Positions 48,101-62,303 are shown, numbered from the stretch's first letter. The stretch: DNA of 64,000 nt from Microplitis mediator (GCF_029852145.1 NC_079973.1:21594422-21658421); one strand, 5' to 3'. Translations and numbers: made by a program. The notes: generated by a model not told the origin, from the letters alone.

Positions 48101-50205
48101 GACTACACGCAATAATTGCGCTTTCTGCATCATAATTTTTTTTATTTTCTTTTTTAATATAAATATGTTTTAAGGTTTTTTTTTTTTTTGTATAAAAAAG
48201 TAGATGTAATATTTTACGCATGGATTTTTATTTAAACGAGAAAAAAAATGAATCGGATTTTCTGGTGATACATATATGATATGTAAATTATTTTAAGGTA
48301 TTTTTATTATTATTATACTTATTATCTTTATTATCACTATTTTTTTATTAATTATATAATTATTATTATCATTATAAATATTATTAATTTTATTGTAATT
48401 AAACGATTGTTGTCATTGTTATTACCCACCGATTATTATTTTTCTCGTAAGCGCGTGTAAAAATTGTTGATTTTTATTTTTATTAAAATAAAACTGACGG
48501 AGAGGGAGAGATAAAAAAATGTTTTGAGAAAATATTTGGGTATTACGTTGATAATAAAAAAAAAAACTAAAATTATAATGAAAGCGGAATTATTGCAAAG
48601 ATAACCGATCGCTCGGTGCGTTGTTTAATTATTGCATATTTTGGTTTTTGTTATTTTAATAATTAAAATAAATAATTAGGTAAATAAATAAATAAATAAA
48701 CGTGTGTACAGCGAATTGAGAGTAAAGAGAATTTAAAATAATAAAAAATATATAAATTATATAACGTTATGATTGGATGGGGAGTGAGGTTAATTATAAA
48801 GATAATAATTTTTTAAAATTAATTAATAAATTAATTAATGATAAATAATTAAACAGCGAAAATATAAATTAGCCAATAGAACCCGTATTCTCTTTGTACA
48901 TATTACCTGAAATCCGTACACAAGTTAAGAATAACTGAGACGAGTGCGACGTATGCGAGTAGACGTATGTGAGATATGTGCAAAAAAGACAGAAAATGAC
49001 AAAAGGTCACTTAAGAAAAATCCATTCCAATTCCCCTGTATATTATTATTATTATTATATATTATTAAATATTATTATTATTAATTATTAATTATTATTA
49101 ACGTAAAATAATATTAAAGATGACAAAATAAAATCTGCAGGCGAGTGGTAACACGTTTTGTTAGAATGGCAGAAAATTACTACTGAATTTTAATTAATAA
49201 ACGAGATGAAAGTATACAATAATTCAATGACTAAGGTTTTATTTATATATCCTCTATTCCATTATTACCTTTTCTCTCCAATTTATTCATAATTATTTAT
49301 TAATCATTGGGTTATTAATCTTTGTCATAATTATAAATATTTATTTTTAGTGATCTGTGCAATAAGTAAATTAATTCAATCATTTTTTGTCTCAAATAAT
49401 TGCATGCTCTTTATTTAAATCACAATATCAAATTTAATATACATTTTTTTTAAGTAGAGTTTTTATATATATTATTAGTTGTTGTTTTTATTAGTGTTAA
49501 AATAAAATTAATAAGTCGTTGATGTGACTTGGGATATATTAAACGTCCTTGTATGATTTCTTAAAAATGTATGTGGATATATATATATATCTGCTCATTA
49601 AAAAAAATCAAATTACCATAAGATTGATTTATACAAGTGACAAGTGATTTTGGAAATAGATATAGATATCACGCAGATGGTTTGCCAGACATCGGTGAAT
49701 ACTTTCACTGTGTCACATGATCAGCAAATCTTTTTCTATTATTTTTTATCTTTATCTTATAATAAAGAAATTTAATTTATGAAGGCTACAGAGTTCAGCT
49801 GCAGACTTTTTTTATAATTAAAAAGTAATTAAAAGTCCAAAGGGAACATTTAATAATCAGTGGATATTTTTTTTAAGTATTGGCTCACATGATAAAATTC
49901 AAAATTATTATTTAACATTACCCTGAAAAAATCGGGAGTTAATTTAAAGTGATTTTATTCAAATCCAAATTCACTCGGAGTTTTGGAGCTTAAAAAAATC
50001 ACTCCGCATACGGAGTTCGTCTTTACAGCTGAGTGATTTCGGAGTCTGGATTTTATTTCACTTCGATTCGGAGTTTTAATATTAAAATAAATTCCTCTTC
50101 GGAGTTAATTTCACTCCGAGGGGATTAAATAAATAAACAATCGTATTAATAAACTTCGTAAATTTTTTCCAGTAATATATTGTTATTTTTATCGATAAAA
50201 CTATA
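45131..50205. other. vvl 3' region, AT-rich noncoding
   Basis: No gene is seen. It is probably in part the vvl 3' UTR. It is rich in ATT/TTA simple repeats (about 45340-45400, 47630-47700, 48300-48440, 49040-49110) and holds one inverted-repeat element (46646-46873) and a copy of the ACTCCG repeat (about 49925-50150). Confidence 0.5.
46646..46873. mobile_element. Second member of the CCTGAAGATCGGAAC inverted-repeat family
   Basis: ATGTTCCGAAAAATCGAAAC plus GTTTTCCGCGCAACG at the left pairs with the inverted CGTTGCGCGGAAAACG plus TTTCGATCTTCAGGTACAT at the right. It is related to 10874-11519. Confidence 0.65.
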
Positions 50206-50946
50206 CACTGAAAAAAAATTTTTGGACCTGGTGTAGTGTCAATGACGGTGTAAAAATTTTGGTATGAAAATTACACCGAATTCGGTGTGAATTTAAAATT
50301 TTTACACCGCCAAACGTGTAAATGTATAAATCATGATAATTTTGCCTTAAGAAAAATGATCATAAGTATATTGAGATGTTCAGAAATACTATTTAACATC
50401 TAAATAAAATTGATATACAGTAGGACCTCTTTATAAGACTATTATTCTGTTTTTTTTATAAACCAGGTATCGCCATAAGTTTCAGAGAGAAACCCAATAG
50501 TCTTATAACGAAGTTCTACTGTAGTTATTGATTAAGTAGTTAAAAGTGTTCAATATTATTTGCTGCTCATTAATCAAAATTATCATGAGTAATACAGAAT
50601 GGCGTAAAAAAAGTAGATTACACCGTAGAAAAATTACACGGATGGGAAATTTACACCGTTATTTCACATTGCACAGAAAAAAACAATTTCCGAGCACGAA
50701 CATTTTTTTGTATTTTAAATTGATCACAAAAATTATCTTAGGAAGAGAAAAAATTAATTGACTCAAAAAGTTTTTTCTTGCTCTGAGAAAATTCGTTCTC
50801 GCCGTAAGAAAATTTCTGTTTTCAATTCTTAATGCAAAAAATTTCTTGGGCTGGGAAAAAATTCTTGTGTCAAGAAATCCTTTTTTTCTGTGTACACGGC
50901 CTCGTAAAGTTCTCCGGGTCCATTTTTACACCGAAATTTTTCAGTG
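50206..50946. mobile_element. CACTGAAAAATTT element with TA target, hosting another MITE
   Basis: The ends are CACTGAAAAAAAATTT and AAATTTTTCAGTG, with TA on both sides. Arms contain GGTGTAAA and TTTACACC words. The element is related in style to 31647-32077. The CACAG element at 50672-50892 sits inside its right arm. Confidence 0.7.
50672..50892. mobile_element. MITE, CACAGAAAAAAA family, nested copy
   Basis: The left end CACAGAAAAAAACAATTTCC faces the inverted right end AGAAATCCTTTTTTTCTGTG. The host sequence resumes on both sides with TTTACACC- and ACCGAAATTT-type words. Confidence 0.7.
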
Positions 50947-53900
50947 TATACTCAGATTTTAAAAAATGCGATCGTTATACATCAGAAAAAAAATAATTAC
51001 GTGGATAAAAGTTAAGACTGTACTGATTGTGATGCATTAGATTGCGTGCTGGCGTGAGATTAATTTAGAGTAGAAATGCAACTAGTGGAGTGTGTTTATG
51101 CGTTTACACACGATAAACTCAGTGTATAGTATATAAAATAATATAATAAAACAGAAGTCATCATCAGCGTATAAATACTTATATACAAGTAGCATGTAAA
51201 TATGCAAGAGCGGTTGATTGAGTGAAATCGAGTTGCTTAATTGTAACACTTGACATGAGCGCGACATCATCTATCCGTCTTATTTATCTATCACATTAGT
51301 TTCAAACTCTGATATAATTTATAGTTTTAAAATTTTGCACCCGATCGGATACTCATGTTTTTATATATAATATGAGTATACTTATATGTTCGCTATATAG
51401 GTAAATATATATTATTATATACAAGCTAAGTGAATGAGAAGTAAAGCGGTTGGTGGTTTGAGACGATATTAGTTATGACTACACAGCTTATGAGCATGTG
51501 CTCTCATGTCTCGATAGCCTCGATAGCTTGAGACTTTACTCGTGTATTATACAGTAGGCATAGTAATATATAGTAATAGTAGTAATCTCCGGGTTTGAAA
51601 CGACGACGAAGACGACGACAAACCAGTAACCAGAAGTTTACTTTCTGCTATAAGAATTCTTTGACATTTTTTTGTACTGGATCATTTCTTAAGTTCAGTC
51701 CCGAGTAAATACATTTTGCTTTGGATCCTCAACATTAAAATAAAAATATTTTATAAACAACAAAATCTTATTTTAAAAATAAGTTAAAAACATCTAAACA
51801 AATCTGTGTATGTAAAGTAACATTGTTTGTAGACACTAGGGGTCTGAAGTTGTAGTATAGTTTAAAAAAAGTAAAAACAGCAAATCTAAAAAAAAAGTTG
51901 AAATAAAATGACAACCCGCACGGTAATAACCAAAGAGTGTGAGATAGATCGAGAACGAAACAACGTGCAAGGGGAGAGATCACAGTGTGTGTAAAAAAAT
52001 GTATAGCAATAGCGGTAGAGGCGGTAAAAAATATAAAGAAAACGAGTGGAACCAGGTGTCATCAGGAAATCCTCGGACGGTTTCCCCGCAGGACGCGTGA
52101 CACGCGCAAACAATGAGCATACATCGCTAAAAGGGTGACCGGGACGTGCAGGGATGAAAAGAAATCAGAGCGACGTGTTCACGGGCGCACGAGTACAGGA
52201 AAAATTTAAAACGAAACGTCATCGTAAAAAAATAACCACCAAAGTCATTAACTTATTAAAATAAATATTAAATTTTATCATTTTAATTGATGAATTATTG
52301 ATAATTAATTGATTGATTGATTGTTAAATGTCATATTGGTAGACATGAGTTTAAAAAGTATAGTAGGGATGAAAGTGAATCGACGCTTGCGCTGACAATT
52401 TCTATCACTCTCTCTGAACATGCGCTTTAGTCTTTGCTTATCACTCTCTCTCTCACTCAGCCTCGTGTCCTTCTCCACCTACACTCGTACTCTTATGTAC
52501 GTATTGTACAGCATACACTTACGTGATATCTGAAATACGAAAATGTTAACACCTACCGAAATTATCGGCGCTTGCGTGCGCATTAAAATGTCGACGTCTG
52601 ATAATTAAAATGGAAGGAAGAATGACAATATAATGAACGATGCAATATGTTCAAATATACATACACACATATAAAGACAGTATAATAGTAGGATAAATAT
52701 ATGTATGTAGATTAAACACAAGTGAACGTATGTATTTATTGACTTAATCATTTTTAAAAACAATATTGGTAATGTATAACACGGTTGCGCGTAAATATAC
52801 TACTTATAAAACATGAGTACAAGTTTTATTGGTTTACCGCGAATAGAGGTACATGACCCTCGATTGAATACCGATTAAGACAGTTTATATATCAAGTTTC
52901 CGAATAATCGGCTACCGAGCTCACGAGACATTTCAGTTAATTTACACCTGTATCTTTTATTATTCATTACATATTAATATTTTGTACTTGAGATCAACTC
53001 AAGTCCAATAGGTTGATTGAATATATATTTTTATTATAACCGCAGATATATATCTATCACTTAATGTCAGGTTTTATACTATCAATTATTATTATAATGT
53101 ATTGATTAAAGAGACTTTTTATTAGCATAATATTTATCTGATCTTTCATAAATTTTACTCGGTTTAATTTAACACGTGTTAATGTTTATTATTTTTAAAA
53201 TTCATTTTATTGATAAATATGAGATATATATATACATATATTTTGTTTTTTTAATTGAATAAGGAAGTACTTTCCGGTGCATCAGAGGCGCGAAGAGCTT
53301 CAACACTTGTGCGCATTGATTTAATAGCCAATGCCCACACTTGGTAGTAAACTTATGTCATATATATATATATTCGCTGAACGACTTGACAATGACGAGA
53401 AGCACATCCGCGCGTACATAAAACATGTATACGTGGCACGCGTGTGCGGAGGAAACAATTGCGGCTGCTGTCTTTATTGCCACTAGTTTTACTCTCGTCT
53501 CTTTATCTCTTACTTTTATTAAATATATCTCTCGCTCACTTTATCCACTAGTCAAATGTATGTAAGCTTTAATAAGTGCTGCTACCTACATTCCATTTCC
53601 GGTTAAGTTTACGTCACTATCTCAAGGGAGTCTAGTGTGCGCTTTTTTATTTTTATCTAATCCAAAAATTAAACTGCTATTTTTAAACCTAATTTCGACA
53701 TTCGAATCTTCATTGACATCCGAAATTCACTTTGATTGTCTTCATAACAACCATTTATTTTTTTTTAATAATAATTAGAAAATAAATGAATCTCTTGTTA
53801 ATATTTTTAGATTCTGCAGCGCAAAGTTATTAAATTGTACAGATTAAAATTTATCAGCTGTATTTTTTTAATTTTTTTTTTTTTTTTTTTCTATAAACGT

Positions 53901-55632
53901 GTGTTAGTTTATATAGTAAAGACAAGTCAAGGTTTTTCCTCTTATTAAAACTTCTAACTTGCCATGATGTTGGAAAAATAAGTACATAAAGAATGCAAAA
54001 AAAAAAACTTGGATAAATCTCGTGGTGATTCCGGTCGGCGATGTCACCATCGTCTTGGTACTCGATCTCAGCAACCGAGAAATTAACTTCGATAAACATT
54101 TTCTATTTATTTATTTTTATCCTCACCATTTTTTCCACAATTCTACTTACATACATATATACATACTAACATTGATATGTATATACATCTGTATACATAT
54201 ATGAGTATGTAGACTCAAGTTTGCCGGCATTTTTTCTCTACAACTTCGCACCTCCGTATTGCGCAGTCGTAGCACGACCAATCGTGGCTGTCTCTAACCA
54301 GGTAGGCCTTGAACGACTCGGAACTCGCGGGGACCCACGCGTTATTTTTTTTTACTCTCTCTCTTGCTCTCGTGTATATATTTAAACTCTTTTAATATTT
54401 TTTGTCTCTCATATAATACTCTTCGAGTAACAAAGTAAGATGTATTGATGTATAGATATATGTATTGATGGAGCCATGAGCAACAATACACTAGGCTACT
54501 ACTATATGACTACTATGTATGTATATATATATATATATATAGTCGTGGTATATTATGTATGTTTATTAAATGTGTGTATAACCGCATGTGCGCTGCCGGG
54601 CAAAAGACAGATAAATAACTCAGGTATGGCGTTGGCTGAGTAAACGATGTGAGCACGTGTGTGAAACTTACTGAGTCTACATCATCACACATGTATTTAT
54701 ATATAAATATACATATATTTTTTATTATTAACTTATATTTTGGACATTATTATTCTCATTACTCATTTCTTATTACACTTTGATATTGCGTTTACATTTT
54801 CAATTAATTATCATAAGCTTCAAATAATAAAATTATTTTATCATTGGGTATTGATTTTTTGATTACACTTTCATTGTGAAATTTTTTTTTTTTCATATAA
54901 TATGTATATTAGGTTCGAATATGATTTATTGATTCCAATTGATATTACAGATTAATTTGAAACGTTTTACGAATGGATTAAAATATTAATTAAAATAAAT
55001 TATAATTAATGAATTAAAAACTGCACGAGATATTATAAATTAATTTTTAGTGAGTATAAAATTAATAATTAATAACATATAATTGATAATTGGCTAATTA
55101 ATGCACGTGAGTAAGTTTAATTAAATGATGGGCGTAAATTTTAAAAGTTTATTAACGAAGCTGGGGCTAGTTGGCACTTGGATGCAAATGATTCGATCGA
55201 ATAAGAAAATCTCGAAGGAATTTTACCTCGTCACGCGATTGCTTCTGCCATCAGAATAATCAGACTACGTTTGTATATATATATATGTATGTGAGTTTAT
55301 AATGTGCGAAAGAGTTGTATCAAGGGCGCACGTTCCAATAAATATATCGCGACGATAAATATACATTTAAGAGTGTTTAAGAGTGATTTAACATTCTGAA
55401 AAAATAATAATGCTTAAGAGAAAGACTTAATGTGAGTAATCATCTGCGGTGTGTACAAAATTACCATCTATCTTACGTATTAATCGACCATTGACTTACG
55501 TAAACTCTCCATCAGCATTATACTGCTTTTAACTATCGTCGTTTATATATTTATTTATAATTGTTCAAACAAACACCTGCTCAACAATTATTTCGTCTTA
55601 CCAGCCTGGACTTTAACGCTAAATAATTTAAA
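50947..55632. other. Noncoding region downstream of vvl
   Basis: No gene is recognised. Blocks at 51.9-52.2, 52.4-52.6, 53.3-53.6, 54.2-54.35 and 55.15-55.28 kb are less AT-rich than their surroundings. They are candidate enhancers for vvl. The last one contains an octamer site. Confidence 0.4.
55182..55189 (+). promoter_or_regulatory. Octamer (ATGCAAAT), possible vvl autoregulatory site
   Basis: An exact POU octamer lies in a low-repeat block (about 55160-55275) about 10 kb downstream of vvl. POU-III factors bind this sequence and vvl is known to autoregulate in flies. One 8-bp match is expected by chance every few tens of kb. Confidence 0.25.
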
Positions 55633-56142
55633 TAGGGGAAGGGGGTAGGGTAGGCAAAACGGGGTACCCCCAAAATTTTATTAAAAAAAAATTTTATATT
55701 TTAAATGCTTTTTAAACATTCCAAAATCACTTTTGTAAATATAATTGAGCGTTATTTTAAATTTGTTCTGTTAAATGTTTTCAAAAATCAATTGTCGGTT
55801 GAAAAATGTTAATGACTTGTTTTATAATAAAAACTATTAAAAATTTATTTTTCTTCTTTTGTATCCAATAGTCATGTAAAATATAATTTTTCTTCTGTAA
55901 ATTCCTTACAAAAAAAATTTAACTTAATCAAATTCATTTAAAATCCAGAATTTTTTTTTTTTTACCTTTTTTAGAGGGTACCCCACTTTGCCCGCAGAAA
56001 TGAAAATTTTTTTTTTTTAACGCTAACTGAAAATTTCTTCTATTTACTTTGAATATCATTAAAAAAAAAAATATTCAGCGTATTTGAGTCCTCGAAAAGT
56101 TGGTTTTTTCTTAAATACCCCCTTTTGCCCCTCCTTCCCCTA
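55633..56142. mobile_element. MITE with TAGGGGAAGGGGG ends, uninterrupted copy (510 bp)
   Basis: It starts TAGGGGAAGGGGGTAGGG and ends CCCCTCCTTCCCCTA. The inner GGCAAAACGGGGTACCCC faces GGGTACCCCACTTTGCCC. A second, interrupted copy lies at 59136-60452. Confidence 0.8.
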
Positions 56143-59135
56143 CTCATCAGCAAACATAAACTTTGAGTCTTCAAATTCAAAATCTAAAAAAAAACGAACG
56201 TTTTTTTATCAACGTACAATTAAAAAAATGATTAATGAGGTCAGACAGGTTCATTAAATTTTTTAACCAGCATACATCGATCAATCGACTCGTTACAGTT
56301 ATTGGTATCCGAGGGATAAGATATTGGACCGCGTTCTGTCAGCTTCAGTATCAGTAGCAGTATAACGACGTCGTAGATCCCGATCTTTTTCTCTTTATAC
56401 ATGTCTTATTGTGACTTGTAACGTTCACTTTACTCTCTCTGCTGGCTGCTGTCCACTTGTTCCTATCCTACTATACCAGGAATCTCTACTTGAGGTACCC
56501 TGTACACTGTCTAACTGTCCAACGTACAACAACGGATAAGAAAAATACATAAACGCCTCGTCGTATCTATCGAGTATACGGTTGAGGTATAGGTAGATTG
56601 ATAGAGCAGGTGCAAAGGCCTATACACACTCCTCATCAAGTGATGGTCATCAGTAGCATTCCGTATGGACACATGTCCGTTTATGAAAACGAATCATGTA
56701 TTTATAGATATGTAGGTTTATGTATATGTATATATATTTATGTATGTATGGATGTATATATGCATGTATATAGTGTCTCTTGTTCACAAGATTTGGCACT
56801 TGTAGTCAATGAGAGACATTACGTTATACAGAGCACGAGTGATCTTAAAGAGCAACGGGCGCACACGCCTCCTTACTCACTTATAAAGTTAATTGAGGGC
56901 AAACGTCCACTATCAATGTAAATGCTATTGTCTCGTCCGAAAACATTAGTCTATATTAGTGAAGCTTTTAAAACCTTGGTCTAGTCAAATACTATTTTTT
57001 TCCTTTCATCTTTTATCCCATTTTTCATTCTTTTCATATCGTCGCCCAACAAAAAAATTATATGATTAACGAACTTCAAACAAAACATTAAAAACTAAAT
57101 TAATTTAACTTAAACCATGTTACTTAATGATATTAATTACGTATCATTAATTTTATTGGATAAATTAATAATTAAAAAAATAAATACATAAACATTTTTT
57201 TTAGTCATTAAATTAGATGGAGTACAGGAATATATTTATCAATAAAACTAAACGAAACAATTATAATTCTCACGTAAAACTTTTACTTTTAATTTATATA
57301 TATATATATATAAATACGTATAATCGACAGCAATCACGCTCGATCTTGAACCTCACGTAAGATCATTTAGACAAGCCCAACGATTATTCTTGTCCCTATT
57401 AGGCGTACTTGAGTAATACTCCTTTTTTATATATAATACATAATCTACACACGGTCGAGTCATTCATATTATATCTCACGGAATAAAAAGCAAACAGACA
57501 CAGCCTCTGGACAATTAATTTATCGTAAATGTCTACAATGATAATTATAATTATTATAAAATTGTTTTACAACTATACGATGAGTCTGACACAATAAAAT
57601 AAAATAAAAAAATTTTAAGCAATTTTATGAGAGTGCAGTTGAGTCCAGAGAGTGGTCAGTGCAACAGACATGCTGCAGAAAGTATCAGGAGTAGCAGCAT
57701 CTTGGATCAGATGAACCTGCAGGATCGTTGCACGTGCCGCGTCGCGTCGCGTGCGTGTCATGTTATTTGGTGTGCACATATATATACACAACACACGCAC
57801 ACGCATGTATCTACATATATATATTTATACAGACATCTATATATTTATATATATATAAAATATACATTAAAACAGAACTTTGACAGTACATGTATACAGA
57901 CACAAAGCACGCAAGGAACGTCCCTCTGTAAGTGTTGTGTCTGTAACGTGTCTCGTGCCGCATGCACATTCCGCATGCCGCGAGAGGGCGATAAAACGTA
58001 TGCAGATTAAAACATTTTATTTGAATGATAATATAACACTTGTTGATGCAAGCGCGTTGGCCTAGGTTAGCATAATAAACATTATGTAGATCTCCACTGT
58101 AATGCAGGCTACATTCTGCTATACTGTGCTATGTTATGTTATGTTTATGTGTGCTGCTGACGCGCGCGCACTTGTACACAATACTCATCGTGTATCACTG
58201 TATTGTATTGCCCTTAAGTCCTCAGTCTGCGACTTTAATCTGTGTAATTATGAAAAAAATTTACTTGATTTTTTTAGAGCTCGAAGTGAAAGGAAGGGAG
58301 AAAAATTGTATGTTTAGTTGATTTATGTAATATAAGGGCGCGCAACTGTTTGCTGTGTGATTGGAGATATGCTACTTAGTACTCTCTAAACTCTCACGCG
58401 GCTTTCCACATTCACGAGACGTTCATTCATTCATTCATTAAAAGACCCCGGATTCAGCCAACTGTTCATTCTCAATTTTATCGATAGTCCCCATCGACGC
58501 AGTCGCGATGCAATCTTGCACTTGGTGCACGTGCCAACTTGTACTAGTACTAGTGTTGTGTTATTGTGTACTATAGTCTACTATTTTTTATTTTCGAGGG
58601 CAAATCATTGTTTTTTATTAGATATATTCATTTTATTTATTGATTTAATTACGAAAATTTATCGTATGTTGATGACTCAGAGAAAATTTAGGGGAAAGTG
58701 GCAAAATCATTACTATGAAAATTTTCTTAAGAGGGGTCTGATCCTTTTTCTCTATCACACTCAAGTCAACAAACGGAACTGTCCTTGTTGCACTTGCGCA
58801 GTAAATGGAAACGTTGTCCACGTTTTTCTCTTAAAAAAATGAATATTTTTCAAAAATCAAAACGTAAACTACTAGTTTATAGAGTAATGCATTGAGCCTC
58901 GTTCTTAGTTTTGCGTTTAGAAGTTTAGTTGTAGACCCTCTGTAGACCCTTCTTAATAGATGCTGTAATACAAGAGTCCATAATGGGGCACATGATGGGG
59001 CAAATTGAGCCACTTAAAATTTTTAAATCTAAAATCAATTCTCAAAAATTTTCTTCAAATTTATTTATTTGTTTTGAGTAAAAATATAGTGAAAGTAAAA
59101 AAAATTTAGTACGGATTTTTTCGATGTTTATTTTG
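56143..59135. other. Noncoding region
   Basis: No gene is recognised. GC-richer stretches at 56.27-56.9 and 57.6-58.5 kb contain overlapping short frames on both strands without domains. Dinucleotide and TATG-type simple repeats are frequent. Confidence 0.45.
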
Positions 59136-60452
59136 TAGGGGTACGGGGGGCGCAAAAGAGGGTAAGGTAGGCAAAACGGGGTATCCCCAAAATTTGATAA
59201 AAAAAAATTTTATATTTTAAATGGTTTTTAAACATTCCAAAATCACTTCTGTAAAAATAACTAAGCGTTACTTTGAATTTTTTTTGGTAAACTTTTTTAA
59301 AAATCAATTGTCAGTTGAAAAATATTAATGACGTTTGTTTTATGATAAAAACTATTAAAAATTTTTTTTCTTCTTTTGTCTCCATTAAACATGTAAAATA
59401 TAATTTTTCTTCATGTAAATTACTCAAAAAAAAATTCAACTTAATCAAATTCGTTTGAAATCGAGAAATTTTTTTTAACTTCCCGCTAAGAAAATTGTAA
59501 ATTTTCAAAAATTCGGGAAGTTATTGGTTTCGGTCCGATTTACGAAAATCGAATTTCCATCAGATGTCAACGTTTTGAGGTCCTAGGAAGCTATTCTGAC
59601 TAATTTCAAGATGATGTCCGAGTGTATGTATGTATGTATGTACGTACGTATGTAAATACCTGTATCTTTTGAACGGATGAACCGATTTTGAACTTTAAGG
59701 TGCCATTCGACGCGGATTGACAATATCTTGAAGCCGAGAGAAAATTGAGCTTGATTGGTAGGGCTCGTTCAGAGATATTCCAAAAATAAAGTTTTTCCAA
59801 AAATGTTTTTTTTGGATAACTTTTAATGTGCTCGATGGATTCATTCCAAAATGGACTGGGCTCTAGAGCTTTATAAGCCGCGTCGAATGCCACCTCAACC
59901 ATCAAAATCGGTTCATTCGTTCAAGAGAAACCGTTGTCGAAAGAATTAAAAAAAAATTTTTTTTTTATTTTTCCTGAAATATCTCAAAAACGACTCAATA
60001 AATCGAATCCAAAATTTTATCAGCTTTAGAACATGACAAAACGCGTCGATTGCCGCCTCAACCATCAAAATCGGTTAATTCATTCGCGAGATATCGTGGG
60101 AGAAAGAAATGCTAAAAAATGGTTTTTTACAAAACAATGGCATACAAAAGTATTTGCGAGCTCGTAGAGCTCGAAAATGTATTCACAATAGTGTTTTCGA
60201 GCTCAACGAGCTCGAAAACAGCGGGAAGTTTTGGGGCTGGCCCGCAGGGTCAACTGACAGACCGATTTTTTTTGCCTTTTTTAGGGGGTACCCCACTTTG
60301 CCCGCAGAAATTAAAAATTTTTCTTTTCAACGGTAACTGAAAATCTCTTCTATTTACTTTGAATATCATTAAAAAAAAAAATATTTAGCGTATTTGAGTC
60401 CTCGAAAACTTGGTATTTCCTTAAGTACCCCCTTTTGCCCCTCCCTCCCCTA
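59136..60452. mobile_element. Second copy of the TAGGGG/GGCAAAACGGGG MITE, interrupted
   Basis: Left (59136 to about 59476) and right (about 60264-60452) parts match the copy at 55633-56142 base for base over long stretches. The interior is a different repeat (59477-60263). Confidence 0.85.
59477..60263 (+). mobile_element. AACTTCCCGC dispersed element, near full length (~790 bp), nested
   Basis: It starts AACTTCCCGCTAAGAAAATT and ends with GCGGGAAGTTTTGGGGCTGG plus CCCGCAGGGTCAACTGACAG. It holds a TATG/TACG microsatellite and two copies of CCTCAACCATCAAAATCGGT. A 65-bp end fragment lies in OR copy 3 intron 1. The superfamily is not clear. The insertion point lies in a T-run, so a target duplication cannot be defined. 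Confidence 0.75.
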
Positions 60453-62295
60453 TTTTTGTCAAGTTTTTTTTTTAATTAATTTTTTTTTTTTGAGGACGCA
60501 TTTTTCTACATTTTTTGTCTAATTACTAAATCAAATTTTTTTGTTGTAAAAATTTTATACAACTTTTCGTTTTCATATTTAAATTTTTAATTTAATGAAT
60601 GAACTTTTTTTCTACTTTTAATCGATTCACTGAAAATTTTATTCTGTTTTGTAACGAGACAAAGACTGTAATAAGTACAACGTAATAATACTAAGTAGGT
60701 AATATATTGTCAGATCAAAGAGTAAGTAGTGGCGCCGTAGTTTGCAAATTTCTTAGTTAATTGGTTGACGTTAAGGTGAGCGAGAAACGCCAAAGTATGC
60801 CTAATTGGATTGTCGCTCGTTCGCGATTAGAAGCACGTATTTTCCTCTCCGCGGTTTCTCGATCCGCTATTACGCTATTATACACACTATAAATACATGC
60901 TTGGGTGTTGTGCGCGTACTTACTCTGGTTTATCAACTTTTTTTAATCCATCCTTCAGCTACTAATACAGTAATTAACGCATTCGCGTTAACTATTGATC
61001 TAAGATTTCTTTATCGCGTAAAAATTACTCCAGCAAAAAAATTATCGTCTATCTACACACTTACAAATAAAGTGCTGCATTATTTCTTGATTTCTTCATT
61101 ACCACGTACAGCCCATAAATTTTTTTCATCAATTACTTGGTTGTTTTTATATATTATTATTTTTATTTCCTGTAACTGGACGCCCGATGATCTAGACCAT
61201 ACTCTAGATCATCGAGTTATGGCTCCGAAAGTTTACCAAAAAAATATTAATTTGAATTTACATAACGAGGCATAAAATAAGTCAGATAATATGTCAAGAT
61301 AAACGCATACAGTTAATTCAATGTTGGACTTGTGTCCAAATATACAAATCAATGGAGCGCAAAGTTTTTATCTGTCTTTATACTCTCGCGTGATCGTTAT
61401 CACAGCGTGTCTGACAGCAACTGGACTACCGTTCTGCTACTCTCTACTCTCTTTTTATATATAAATAATAATGATAATAATAAATATTATATACACGCAG
61501 GTACATACCAGCCATACATACCTACACTTGTCATAAACTACGTTCTGTTACAGTGACTGACATATTTTTAGTATAAATGCCACGAGAAATAAATTTTTAG
61601 AGAACGTAAAAAATTATTTTTTTTAACGGAAACAAAAAAAAATTTTTTAAACGTAGGAAAAATATTTTTTTCTCTTTATTGTTGATAAAAAAAAAATAAA
61701 GAACAAAAAATGAGTAGTTTGTATGTCATTAGACTGTCGGAGCAGAAAAGAAGCCGAGTATTCCCCGAAGACTTCGAAGGTCAAGGTCTTTGAATAATTC
61801 AAGTCGTGACGTGAATTTTTTTTTTATCATAGCCTTTGGATATGTATGTTTTGGTTGGAGATCATGTTGGTATCTCTGGCGCTGCTGCTGCTGTTGCTTG
61901 CATGTCTCTTCTTTGGTTTCGTTCTACTCTTCTCTGATGCCGTGGCAGAGGTGTCTTGACACATGGATAAACAGTGAGACGAGATGATGATGACATGGAG
62001 AAAAGAATAATAATAATAAAAAATAATAAACTAAATTATACATGTGAATTGATATGAAACGAAAGCTAAAAATACTCTAGCTAATTTTTTTATCATGGTC
62101 CTGACCTTCACACCCTGAGTACAAATTTTTTTACGCTGAATTACTCTCGCTTGACAAACGTAATTTTAATGGTTTGTCATCTCTCTTACTGTACTTACTT
62201 ACACTTGAGTGTCTGTATGTATGTATGTTCGTATGTATGAAGTACATATATAAATGGTGTACTTGCGCTGGCGACGACAATCGGATGTTAATGCC

Positions 62296-62303
62296 ATGCA
62301 AAT
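62296..62303 (+). promoter_or_regulatory. Octamer (ATGCAAAT)
   Basis: This is an exact POU octamer in a GC-richer block (about 62265-62370), about 17 kb downstream of vvl. The evidence is as weak as for the site at 55182. Confidence 0.2.

Noticed and set aside
57627..58010. 127-codon plus-strand frame with overlapping frames on both strands
   Set aside because: The interior is TATA/CACA simple repeat translated as Tyr/Ile/His/Thr. It is not gene-like.
60805..61275. 156-codon plus-strand frame
   Set aside because: It begins at TTG, shows no domain or convincing composition, and lies in noncoding DNA with a similar base make-up on both sides.
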